From Dromaius novaehollandiae (taxonomy: Eukaryota > Chordata > Aves > Casuariiformes > Dromaiidae), in contig NC_088132.1 in the NCBI RefSeq assembly GCF_036370855.1, positions 59,992,841-60,056,840 of the forward strand: a stretch of DNA of 64,000 nt. Direction: 5' to 3'. A program made the position numbers and the translations under genes. Position 1 is the stretch's first letter, and every line of letters begins with the position of its first letter. Of the stretch, positions 49,752-62,017 are shown piece by piece. The notes under the pieces were generated by a model. The model searched no databases and was not told where the DNA came from. It saw only the letters and a program-made list of their open reading frames with translations.

Positions 49752-51780
49752 TTCTGAGGATATTTTGTGCAGCCTTCCTTCTCACAGGTGTAGTTGGTAA
49801 ATGGAAAAGTATAATCTCTTGTGGAAGAAACTTATTCAGGTATTTTGGTCTATTGCTTTTCCTGGTTTTGGCCTTCTCTTCTCATTTTATTTGAGACAGG
49901 ACAATTCTGTCAGCTTTTTATGACTGGCTTTTTTTTTCCTCTTTGGGAAACAATACTAACAACTGAGAATGAAACACATTTTACAAAGAAAACTATCAAA
50001 TGTAAGTGATAGCAGTGTCATAGATTTTTATCCTCCCCATGCTTGTTTTTTGGGGAAGATCTATTCTTCCTTTCTTTCTGGAGTCTTCCATACTTGCTTG
50101 GTATTAGGCAGTGCTCCTCTTAACTATAATGTCAGGATTATGATTAGGATTCCACAGTATTCCCCTATTCTTTACAGAAATGTAGAAAAACACTTCTGTA
50201 CCTTTTGCCAGTTTTTCTAACAATACACCTTCAATTATGTTAAATTGTGAAGAAAGTGGAGATGGAAAGGACCTGTTACACTTTGAGTTCATGCTCTTCA
50301 TGCCAAAATAAAGCCTATCCATGTAGCTTATTCTCAAGTGCCCTCAGCAGTAGCAATATAAGTGATTCTCCCACTGATACATTTGGGGTAGCATTTCATG
50401 TGCCAGTAGACATCACTACTAAAAGCTTTTCTTGATATGTCGCCTTAATTTAGCTCCATTTCAGACATCACATCCTTTTGTGACACACAACAGACAACTT
50501 TTTGTTGTCCATTTTTGGACATTTTTGTTGTCGGGAGTGCTGGTCTAATAATTTTCTGGAGTGAACAGTCCTGTGACAAATTAATGTGCACAAAGATCTA
50601 TCAATTTAACAAATCTAGGGTCCTAAGCAGCCCTGAATTCAGACACCAGAAATTCCTGAGAATGACAATTTCAAATCTGTTGGAATCATTAGAAGTTTGT
50701 GATCTTTCACCAGAAGTGTAGGAGGAGGAGTGGTGTGTGCTGACTCTTCTATGGGTCAGATACTCCTTTCTTTTCTTCTAAGAATTGATCTTTGTAATTT
50801 CTGTCTCTTCTGCATATTTCCTTGTAATGGCCCAGGGATAAAGGAGGATGAGACCCAGATGGGAAGAGGAACGTAGGGCACCAAAAAGTCCAGTTCTTTC
50901 AGTGAATAAGATATCTTTCCACCTCCTTCCTCTTCATGTATGCTGTACCAGTATGGCAGTGTTTCAGCTTGCTAAAAGAATTTCCCTAGCAAATGGGGAG
51001 AGGCATTATTCCATTTCATTTCCTTTCATTTCCCACTTATATTTGGGTGATTGATTGGAATGGAAAGCCCTGAACTTCTCAGTTCTTTTCTTCTTATTAT
51101 TTTTACTTTTCTTTTGCATTTATCTGACAAGTGGCTTCAGGGCATCTACAGTATACAGGCTTCTTGTGCTTAAAGTGCATGTACTAATATTGCTGCTCCC
51201 CTGTTGGTTTTACTTTGCAGAGTGGATGCTGTTGTTGGCTACAGATTCAAATGTCATCTGGATCTGGAGTCTTCCAGCTTATGATTTCATCGTTGCAAAT
51301 GCTGAGTTTCAGAAGTCTGTTTATATGCTCTGTAAACTGAAATGTTCAGTCTGAAATAGTTTCAGACATTGAATTCTAATGAAAACATTTTATGGTTGAA
51401 TTATGCCTGCTTCCACTCTTATAAAAATTCTACTAATGATACCGAAAGTTTGCTTGTTCATGTATTCCCTTCATCCGGACAAGCCAACCACATTCAGGGA
51501 GCAGGACTTAAGGATCTTAAAAGGCACACATTATTTCTGGAACAAATCAAACAGAATAACACCATTAGCATTAGCATTGCCATTTCCATGAGAGGCATAA
51601 TGTGTGGAATTTGTTAGTTTAAGCCAGTTGCATATTCTAATTTGGCAATTTCACATTCTGTAAATTCCAGGATTAATACCATTATCCAACATCACAAAAT
51701 GAGGGACCGGTGATCTTTTGAATGTCTCAGAGGGTAAAATAGGTGACAGGAAAAAGTTCTGCCCACTTACGGGTTCATCC

Positions 51781-51845
51781 AAGTACTGCTACGCGGATTG
51801 GAAAGGCACCCATTGACTTCACTGGGAACTGGATGAGGCTCTAAA
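51781..51845. repeat. Trace of an ancient amniote interspersed repeat
   Basis: CCCATTGACTTCACTGGGAA then CTGGATGAGGCTC resembles the CATTGACTTCA.TGGGA..GGAT.AGGC motif common in bird and turtle genomes. A related scrap, CAATGGAGCTACGCC, lies at about 52747. Confidence 0.45.
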
Positions 51846-54800
51846 CGTCAATAAAATCAAAGAAGTCTCACAGTGAATCGGCCTATCTGGCACACATTAA
51901 AAAAAACGATTGTAAATTTTGAAAATGAGTCTTCTTGCGATGTAGGCCAATTGGTCAGCTGCAAACTTGGCATAGCTGTGAAGCATGTGTCCTGGGCAGT
52001 CTGCAGGAACACGATGTTCTTTTTCACTTCTGAGCGCTTTGGAGACTGAAAAAAAAGGACTCAACCCAATGCTGAAGACTAAATGCAAAATAAAGGAGCT
52101 AAATACAGAAGTCAACAAATACTATACAAAGGTAATGCTTAGTTTGGAAGAAAATAAATTAAGAAATTTCCCCAAAGTTGGAACATTTTTTAAGGCAAGT
52201 GTTCTGTTTTACTGTGTGTCTTGGAAAAAAAAAAAAAAAAGCAACAAAATTCGGAGAATTCTCTGGCAGAAGCTGATGGAATTTGACCTTTATATCAATG
52301 CACTGTAGAAATCAGGCAGAATTCCTGAAAAAAAACTCCACTAAGTATGTAATTTTCATCCTTTAACCATCTGTGGAGAGAGTCAAACTCATCCAAAGAA
52401 AGGAGCAACTACTGAGCCCTAGGCATCCAAAATGCTATGCAGAAATGTTACTGCTCTATCTCCAAGTAAAAGTATGATTTTGCAGTACAGATTTCTAGCT
52501 GATGGTTTTAAAGCCTTGCACAGTGGGTACACACTCCATAAAGAACACCTAGAGACTATAAACTGCATACAAAAGACAGGGCAAAAATGGCGATAGAATG
52601 TTGTGGTTGATATAATGTGCAAATAGGGCACAATACACACACACTTAAGCTTGAAAGCAGCCACTGCAAAACTAGTTTTGATTGCCTTGATTTCCCACAA
52701 AGGAAGCTTATCATGCTTAGAGAGCAGGAGAAATATCATTAACGGCAATGGAGCTACGCCACGATAAAAGTAGTGTGAGGTTCATATCTGTACCATACTG
52801 CTAAGCCATAATCTCAAGAGACCTTGAGTCTAGCATTCTTGTAACTCATCATTCTACAATTGCATAGCAAAGGATACTTTGGAATTGCATCTTTTACGCC
52901 TTCGTGGATAGACTGCATTGATGTAACAACATATCACAACATACATGATTATTAACCAAATATCCTTGTGACCTAGATGTCTGCTTCTCTCCTGTAAGTG
53001 CACCTATCCAAGGAAAGTTGATTCTTGAAGAGTGTATTTGCAGCAGTTAAAGGGATTTCAGAATTTGGTTTTCAAATAAAGATACTAAAAAGTCACTGTA
53101 TTAAAGCAAGTCTATGCAATATTAAACTGACTTTTAAATTCTGGGGCTTTAGTACCCTGAGGTTTCAGCTGCCTTTTGTTTTGCTTTTTACTTCAGCTGT
53201 TGCATATGACCTAGAGTTCTTATCCTCACCTTCTGCTTCTCTGCTGGCTCTAAGTGGCCTTTGTGACTCTCTTCCACCAAGACTGAGATTAGCTAGTACA
53301 GAAAAATACTTTAAAAGATTTTTTAAGGGTCATTTTAAAACTGCTATTTTCACTAATTCAAAGTCTTTTTCAGTGATAGAAATTGACTGATTGTAGCTTA
53401 AATTGACTTGTGGATGCTAATGGTCCATTTCCCCCTCTGTTTCTATGGAAATGGATGTCAGTGTAAAATGGGGGAAATGATTTTAAATATATACTTCATA
53501 AAAGCTGTCACCTACCTGATGTCGTCTTTCCCTAAAACCTGACTCAAAAAGGTTTCTGGTAACAACAACAAAGCATTACTGACAGATTTCAGCTGTTAGT
53601 TGAGGACTGGGAGCTAAAATGCACTTTTCAAACATATACAAAACAAAATTCCAAGTCCGCTGGCTTCTAGATCATGTTTTGTCATTGTCTTGCATCCTGT
53701 CTTGCAATAATTCAGCATATCAAAAAGCATGTATAAAATGCTGTGAAAGTGGGATGGGAGAAAAAAGCACTACCATAGTGGGATATGATTGCTTTTCTCT
53801 TGCATTCAGTATTCTTGTAAAGGCAAGATGTGAAGGAAAGAGGGAAGAAAAAATGTCAGATGTTAAATATCTCCTCTTAAAGGGAACATAGACTTTGTCA
53901 GGCATCTTGGCTGTTAAGTCTAACACAACATTTCTTCCCTATAGAGGTGTTGGTTTGCAGCAACATTTCCTTAGGAGGAGTAATTTTTTTTTTCAGCTTC
54001 ATGGGTAAATACTTTGATTCAACAGATACCAGTAATTATGTAACTGAGAGCAAAATTTATCCCAAATACATGGGTAAAGTGTAGAAGGCCTTTTCATTCT
54101 ATTTTTTTGTTCTCAATTACTCCAACTCTCTTTATATAAACAGTTTCATTGTTTTTGTGCACAGAGTATAGCCAGCAGAAGATTGAAAGAATATATAAGT
54201 GATTATGCTTCATTGAAAAAATGCCATCTTTCGCTGTTCTGTGTATATGTGTACACACATGATTTTGCTCCCATAAAATACTGAGGAAGGATAAAATGGA
54301 ATGAATATTTACAAAGATTAATATGACAAATAGAAGTTACTGTTCCACTTTTCTAATTAACTTCTCTGGCACAGTTTGAGGAGGTAGAGAACACCTGTCC
54401 TAGCATGTGTGCTATTTCAGCATATTTTGGAAAATTGCCACGCTGTTGTTTTCATGAGTCTGTGATGGCTTCTCTCATTGGCCATCACCCATGTTTGGTT
54501 ATTTGAGTCAGATGTAATCTAACATGCACCATGCGTATTTAATATTTGTAACTAGGCTTACTGCAGAGTCCGAACAGTGTAACCTCTGAGAGGTTTAACA
54601 TGTTGGGCATTTTGCATAGTGCGTGACCCGTGGATTCCACATGTGGTTCTCATCATCCGAGGTCCTGCCCTTCATGCCTCTTTCATTGCATACTTCGTCC
54701 ATCCACACCATTGATCAAGTCACAGCATATTTTATTGAGAGCAGAGCACTGACCAGTTTGTACCTGGTTTAAGCAGCTGACTTTACATTGATCTTAATGC

Positions 54801-56080
54801 AAAGAAATCTCTTTGACAATCTGTCACAATAATTTTCTCTGAAAAAAACCTTCTTTCTTCTGGAACAGTTCCCACCTGGAAGAATGATGTACCTTCATGT
54901 GGCAAGTTTGGATTTTCAGATTCACTGAAAATGAATTTGAAAGAAAATTCTTTCCTCATTGGATTTCTCTTGTGTGGGAGAAGAAAGAGAATGCTGATTT
55001 TTTTTTCCAAAATGCTGTTGTGCTATCTGCGGTGATGCTTCTCTTTGTAAGCCACAGTCCCTCATGAGATCACACTTGTCTTGATGAGCTGCTAGAATGT
55101 GTCACAAGAATCCCTGATCACAATACCACAGAGAAAACTGAAGTCACAGGGCATGAACATGCATAGCATCTATCAGATCAATCATATTTGGCAGAGGTGA
55201 GAAAAGGAAGGATTCTGCTGAAAACTTACATTTCTAACATTATGTTGAAAATTTTATTAGTGAAAAACCCAATTTTCTGTTGAAACGAAGTATGGACAAA
55301 GGGGGAAAAAAAACCCTTCCTACCAGTCACATCTGAAAGGCTAGCACACTGCTGATGGCAAAGTATTTGGTTGCTACTTTTGTACAGATGGCTGCATAAC
55401 ATTCACAGAAGGAATGATTCTAGAAGCCAGTTTTTCAAAATGTCATCTTCTACATATGTAAGTGCAAATGGGTCCCTGCATATCACTTGTGCATGCAAAT
55501 GCTAGGCCTAGCATCAAGAGCAGATTAACTTTGGGCATTATCCTACAGATGGACACATGTGGTATGAATTGCATATGTTCAAGGAAAAAACAGCTACAGA
55601 CCCCTTTAAAATGTGGTCTCTGGGTTTGACTGTCTACCCACAGAAACACAGGGCTGCTGAGGTAAACAAAGTTACTCCTACACCTTTCTGTAAAGGGTTT
55701 TTTCATCCTCAGGGTTTGTTCTTATTACCCTGTTTTCCACAGATTTGGTACCCTTTGCTGAGCCTTTGCATTGCAGAAACCAAGACAGTTTTTTAAAATT
55801 AATATCAGAATGGGCTGTCAATAACTAATGACTTACCTCTGCAAAAAGCTTTGCAGGAGGAAAATATGCTGAGTCCATATTAGGGGACTGGCTTATTTAA
55901 AAACATTCTGTGTTATCTTTATCTTTGTATCTGTCATTAATGATGCATCTTTGTTTGGCTGGGAAGTTACCTTATTTGTGTTTCTGGTTAAATATAGTTA
56001 CTGTGTGACACAAGGTTTTTTTCAGTCTACATATTGCTGAAAATAGATTTCTCACCAGAATAGCTAAGACTAAGAATTTC

Positions 56081-56130
56081 GGGCCAGATTCTCAGCAAGT
56101 CTAAACTGGCTCCATTGACTGCTATATAGA
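56081..56130. repeat. Trace of an ancient amniote interspersed repeat
   Basis: GGGCCAGATTCTCAGCAAGT followed by CTAAACTGGCTCCATTGACT matches the widespread amniote motif GCCAGATTCTCAGC...TAAA..GGC..AGCTCCATTGA. The family name is uncertain. Confidence 0.5.
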
Positions 56131-57003
56131 GTGTTCAGTCATACTTAGACTGAAAATAAACAGCTTCATTGAGACTCATCGTGATTTGGTATAGTGTTAA
56201 ACTGCTAACAGGCTATTATATATAGACATGCAACTACAAATGTGTTAACTGGACATGCATCAGATATCACAGTTGAAAGTTTTATCACTGCTTCACCAAA
56301 CAGGAGATAAATAGTGAGGTTTCACTCTTACTTATTAGGAGTAGCAGCAGTTCTTCAAATAGTATCACTGACACTTTTGCCTGACTGATTCTACTTAGTA
56401 TTTATGTTTCAATATTACATTGTCATAAACCTTTCCTCTGCCCAAGCACATCTCTTTCCATGACTTCTTTCTGAATTTGATCCAATTTCTCAATGGAAGG
56501 CACAGAACGTATCATTTTTAGCCTTTACAGGTATTTGTTGTTAGCCCCGCTTTAATGTTCTTGGCGCTTTTTAGGTATTCAATTAATTGTGCCTTGGCAG
56601 TTCATTTGTCAGGTGTTTGATACCAGTAATGTTAACACAGGTGAAATAAAGTTCATGGAAAGTATTGTGTTTCTGAAAAGACAGCTTAGCAAGTTTTCTG
56701 CCAGTCCAGTCATATGACATGGAGGAACTTCTCATGACACACTTGGTTTTCTAGTTAGAGGTAGAGTTTGTAGTAAGACATGATCTATCCAAGTATTATG
56801 GTATTGCATTTTGGCTAATGGGCCATAAACATGTTAGTTTGTTGGGGCAAGAGTTTAGATATACAAATAATTAAGAACATATAAAATCACCCATGAAGAA
56901 ATAGAATTGAGTGCAACTTTCCTCTAGACTCTCTAGGAGCACAACTCAGATTAGTAGTAGTGTTCTGATTAAATGCAGTGCAATCATTTTTACCAGCTTT
57001 AGA

Positions 57004-57005
<2 letters not shown>

Positions 57006-57044
<39 letters not shown>
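57006..57044. repeat. (TG)n microsatellite
   Basis: Uninterrupted TG run of 39 bp. Confidence 0.97.
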
Positions 57045-57045
<1 letters not shown>

Positions 57046-57790
57046 TAACTTCAAAAAGACAGTGTCAGAGAGCTGAGTTTCAGAAGGCTTGGAGCGTTCT
57101 TTTTTTTTTTTCAGTGAAAATTGTAGGGCTTAAACAAAGTGAAGGATGAAAGAAACCTACTTCTGAGCTGAGGGAGAAGGACCAGCAGGCCCGAAATTGT
57201 AGACTGTGAGCAAAGTTTCCTAAAGGTAACATGCCAACCAACCAAGCATACTACTATCAAGCTGGATGTAGCAACAGCTAAAATAGCTGTTTCTGAATGA
57301 AAGGGATGAGATGAACATGTCTTGAATCTATTTGTGGGGAGTAGGACAGAAAGGATAAAAGGGATTTAGGCTAATTTCTTCTTTGAACTTAAATCCTCAA
57401 AGATTGTTTATCCTCTTAATTTTTGTGGCCATCCATAGAATGTATTGATGCACCGTGCATTTTGTAGCCATCACATAATCCTTGCTCAAAAACATGCAAA
57501 GAAGTGGAGAAACTGGGCCACATCTTTATTAATAAATAATTTTAAGTGTGAAAGACATGGACCGAAGAAGTACTGCAGGACAGTCAATGTTAAGAGGTGA
57601 ACCTCATTTTTCACTACATAATCACCTCCAAAGACTGGGATGTGCAGTGGATACATCCTGTAACTCAGTTCTTAGCAGTTGATAACAACATTCCTTTTCT
57701 GCCATTCTCCCTAAGGTCTTTCCCACCCCGCCTTTTACTGAACATGCAAGACAAACCTCTGGCATGAACAATGAAGGCATATTTCTCCTG

Positions 57791-57860
57791 CTTCAAAGCA
57801 AGGTATTGGACTAGACAGTCTCTTGAGATCCCTTGGCAAGCTCATTTTCGGTGATTATAT
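57791..57860 (+). mobile_element. CR1 LINE 3'-end fragment (old)
   Basis: GGTATTGGACTAGACAGTCT followed by CTTGAGATCCCTTGGCAAG, ending GGTGATTATAT, is a decayed version of the CR1 3' region (GGACTAGATGACCTC..GAGGTCCCTTCCAA...). Short and diverged. Confidence 0.6.
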
Positions 57861-58402
57861 TATTGCAGGCAACTGTCTGCAACACTGGTCAAACACTGTT
57901 TGCCAGTGATGGAAAGGCATAAGTACAGTTAATTAAAATTCAAGTGCTATCTAATTTTTGTTCAGAAATTGCTCAGAAAGACAAATACAGTTGGAAAGTA
58001 AATGGTCCCTGTCTCTGACTAATATCACTCCCTTGCCATGGAAGTAATTTCTTGATGTGGAGATGCTGATTCTTCTTTATACAGTGCAGATCCTAGTTTA
58101 GTTCTCTTTTACTCTACCTTGCCAGTGATAGGTGATTGATGAATTGATAATTGATTTATTTTTGCAACTAAGTAAATTCAAGACCTGTTTGTAGGGTAGT
58201 GTGGAATTGTGCAGCAGGTCTGAATTCTGTGCTGGGCATATAATTTCCAAGATAAAACTCATTTCAGTTTGTTTAGTCTACCTTTCATTTATAGAATGTA
58301 AGTATCCTCTTGCAAAGTATCTACAAAAGATGTAACTGTATCCAAGAACTGACAGCTATTTAGAAGGGACAACAAACTAACCTGAATTGATCTTGAAGTC
58401 AC

Positions 58403-58480
58403 CAAATGCCAGAATCAGATGCCAAAATGTCAAATGCCAAAATCAGATGCCAAAATGTCAAATGCCAAAACCAGATCAGA
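58403..58480. repeat. 28-bp tandem repeat, 2.8 copies
   Basis: Unit starts CAAATGCCAAAATCAGATGC and ends CAAAATGT. Copies at 58403-58430, 58431-58458 and a partial one at 58459-58480. Copies 1 and 2 differ at one base. The unit itself contains two ATGCCAAAAT-like half-units. Confidence 0.95.
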
Positions 58481-61400
58481 TTTACTGGATGTTTAACATA
58501 CATGGTAGACACAAATCAGGCAGCATTCTGCAGACAGACGTGTCCTTAGAGAGCAAAGGTTACTGCTCTTCTTTCCCCTGCCATTGCTCCAGTATGGCAG
58601 CTACAGGAACACTGCAGTCGCAGTGGCATTTCAGTGTGCGTAGCCTTGCCATGTCCTGCTGAGTGTCAGGTTCCTTACAGACAGATCTTGAAATGACAGG
58701 TGTCCTAGATAAATTGTTACCATCCAGATTTCTTGAACTCAAATTCTTTGACTCACAGGTGGCTATAAATGGCTTGAGGACAGTTTCACAGTGAAGCACT
58801 TGTAGTAAGGTATAGAAGAATGGCATTCTGAGATAAACATGACATACCTCCTGAAGAAGGGTAGCTATGGAATATATGGATCTGTAGGCTATTCTTTCAG
58901 ACAGCAGATATAATATTCCTGTCACAATTCTTCAAATATGAAAAAGAAAATAATGTTGAAGCCTGAAAGCTTGAGCTGAGCAAAATGAGCAGCTTTAAAG
59001 AGGTTATTTTTCCTTTGCTGGATGATGATTTCTACCATTCTAATCTTTGGACTATAAACTGAGAGGCAAATGCAGATATGTGAGTTTTACAGTTAGTGCT
59101 GAGAGAAGCTCAGGCATGGAAATATGGGGCTGAAATTTAGGCTGTATATCATTCTCTTTTTTATATTTTCACTTTGACTTGAAAGTAGAAAAACATCACA
59201 TTTGGTTCTTGAAGTGTTAGAGGGATTTCACGACTGAGATGACAGAGGGAACTGAGCCAAAATGTTTAGGTTCCCACTGGTATCAGCCTTACCCTCTACT
59301 AAGACCAACTGCAGACTTGTCTAGTCCTTTGCCTTTCTCTCATTCATGTACATAGTGCTGCATCATGCCTCTAGTTATAAAGCAGACAGTGCTCTCCTGT
59401 ACCTGATACTGTTTTTTCTTTAAGAGGCCATAACCCCTCATTCAGTGACCTGACTTTTTAGGCCCTGTATTCAGTCCCAAAATAGCAGTCCCCTTTATGT
59501 TTTTCTGTACTCCTGTAGCTCTTTGGAACTTGTTCCTGGGAGTGGAATGCAGACTAATAAAATTCCAGAGTATGTGAGGTTTATAAATAAATTAAAATAC
59601 TCTCATCTGAAATACTTAAAAGGACTTGATATTTGCCTGCATGAACTGTAGGCATGCACAGATTATATACCACTCACCATCTCTTTATGACATTGTGACT
59701 TCTTTAAATAGTATATCCCTTCCTAGAATACACACAAACGCCACTAGTATGAAACTTTTTCTATTCACAGCATGCATTGTTCTGCATTTTAGTAAACACC
59801 ATTTGGAATCACATTTTCAGTTGCTGGGTGGAGCTACACGGGTGAGAAAATGCCTACAGCAGACTTCAGCTTTTCCCAAGGAGTTTTACAAGCCTTTCTG
59901 GTGGAAAAGGAGTATTACTTTCACTGCCCTATGTCCAGTTTTAAAAGTATTTTAATAAAAAAGAACTAATCCTATTCCTATCAAGCATCCTCACCTAAAT
60001 CTATGCAGACCTTGCAATAGTAGAACAGGACTGCTATTGCTCATTTTCTAGTTGCAGTCCCACAAGGACTTCAGCCTTATAAGTCAGTTTATGGGTTTGG
60101 AAATGGAAAAAAAGAGTTCAAACTGCAGATACAGTAATCAGCTGAATGGTAAGCTGATTTTTAGTACATTATAGGTGGGATAAATAGAAAGGCTCTGTCT
60201 TTCTGATAGAGGGGGTACTTGTTCATCCTAAATTTAGGACAAAAGCTATTTCTTTTTTAAATCAGTTGTTTTAAGTCAGAAACATTGAATGACCTGTCTA
60301 TTCAATCTGTTTTGTTTTCCTAAACATGATTATAGATTATGCTATATGAGGTCTTGGTGATACTACTCCAGGGCATAGGTAAGCCAGAACGAAGCCACTG
60401 GATCTCTGAGAGTGGAGATCTGGACACCTGTCCCAGTGTATAGGTTACAATGCCAGACAGGTTATAGGGTACAGAGGGAGGTAAATGCCATGCTTGCTTA
60501 CTCAGGCCTTGTGCAGAGAGAGAGCTTTTTATTAGAAGCAGGCATTCACTATAATCTGAATTGTTTAAAGCACCTTATTGTACTTTGAAAGAACGTAGGG
60601 CCTGCATTATGTTTCAGCAGAAATGGAACTTTGCTGAATCTCGGCTCCCAGTACAGGGTATTGTACAACATAATCTATTGCTGCCAATACTTCTGCCTCA
60701 GATTTGCTACTGTTTCTTAAGTAGATGCTTCTCTGTTCAGATTTTTTTCTTTGGCTTTGATCCCATCACCAGGAGTTCCATTTTCTGTCTGTAGCAGAAG
60801 ACTGCCAGAAAATATGTTCAGCTTTCAGGACACGTAGCATGTGTGAATCCATCAAGCTTGTCAGGTGGGAGAATAGGGATTCAATAGGTTTAAATAGATG
60901 CTATAAATACTAATTACAAAAAGGCTGCTCATATTTTAAAAGTTGATTTGAAAAATGCCTGTGCTTTGTTGGCACTAAAAAGGAGAATTAATCTAGAATC
61001 AGAATTTCAAAGCAAAGTGGACTAATGCCCATTCTTTTTTACAACAGAGCAACTGTAAGTTTATGGAGTTTTCTCCACTAAAGAAACAGATGACAAAACA
61101 AGATGTACTAACCAACCAACTAGAAGATGGCTTTTTACAACTTGACTCTCCAATTGAGTTTGGAAGCATTTCCAATGCAAATATGATGGGCAGAGGCCAG
61201 AATCACAGCTAATCAAGAGGGGCAGGAATCAGACTGTGGAATGAAATAAGACCAAAAAAAAGTAAAATTTATTGTGGAGTGAATTTTTAAACCCCCAAGG
61301 TTTTTGGTTTTTTTATCACTGTGTTAATTTCAGTCTTATCAAAATGCCTCATTACAATTTGGATTTTTTTTTTTAAATAGAAAATAAGATATTTAATGAG

Positions 61401-61991
61401 AAATCTGGTTGTAATGGTAGAAAACTGCAAAAACAATGAACTCCAAATGAAGCATTCTGCTTTCATTGAATTAGCATGTTTTGACAGAGAAATGTTCTGT
61501 TAGAAAATTCCCCATCTTCTCTAATAGCCACTATACTGGTAATCATTGTCTCTTCCATACTGTAAAAGCCAGAAGGCACAATATGGCTTCCTATTTTAAC
61601 ATGTCTCCTTTTTTCTGGATCAGGCAACTTGGAAGTCTTTGCATCAGTAAATTATAAACAAGCTACAAAAGCAGAACTTCTTTCACTTTATCTTATCAAT
61701 TGATTTCTACATTAGCTGAGTAACTATTATAAGTCAATCTGTCTAAACTTTTACAAGGTCGTCCATCACAAAACCATTACCCATATCACTAACACAATAG
61801 CAGATTGATGCAGAGGAAGAGGAGCTGCCTCAGCAATACCAAGCGCTAGGCTTCCCCAATGCAATGACTTTTGTAACAGTGAATTGCCCTGTGTAGCACT
61901 ACCTATCAAAAGCAATTGCTTCCAGAATGGTTTAGCTGTTCTACGACTAGTATGTATCTGTCCCTCTCCAGTTCTGGGTCATTCCAGTAAA

Positions 61992-62017
61992 ACCTGTTTA
62001 TAAAGGTATAAACAGGT
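61992..62017. other. 11-bp perfect inverted repeat with 4-base loop
   Basis: ACCTGTTTATA, loop AAGG, TATAAACAGGT. A further related direct copy (GCTTATAAAGGCA) follows at about 62027. Confidence 0.85.

Larger units (their letters stand above)
44201..57005. other. Upstream intergenic DNA, second block
   Basis: AT-rich, no gene recognised. It contains a T run (44985-45004), an 11-bp perfect hairpin (49725-49751) and traces of an ancient amniote repeat (51781-51845, 52745-52770, 56081-56130). The longest open frames (45363-45722 minus and 53025-53390 plus, about 120 codons each) have no recognisable domain. Confidence 0.75.

Noticed and set aside
53025..53390. 121-codon plus-strand open frame
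   Set aside because: No domain and no promoter or splice context seen. Treated as chance.
58560..58925. 121-codon minus-strand open frame in the intergenic region
   Set aside because: No recognisable domain or retroelement signature. The length is not exceptional for 64 kb of sequence in six frames.
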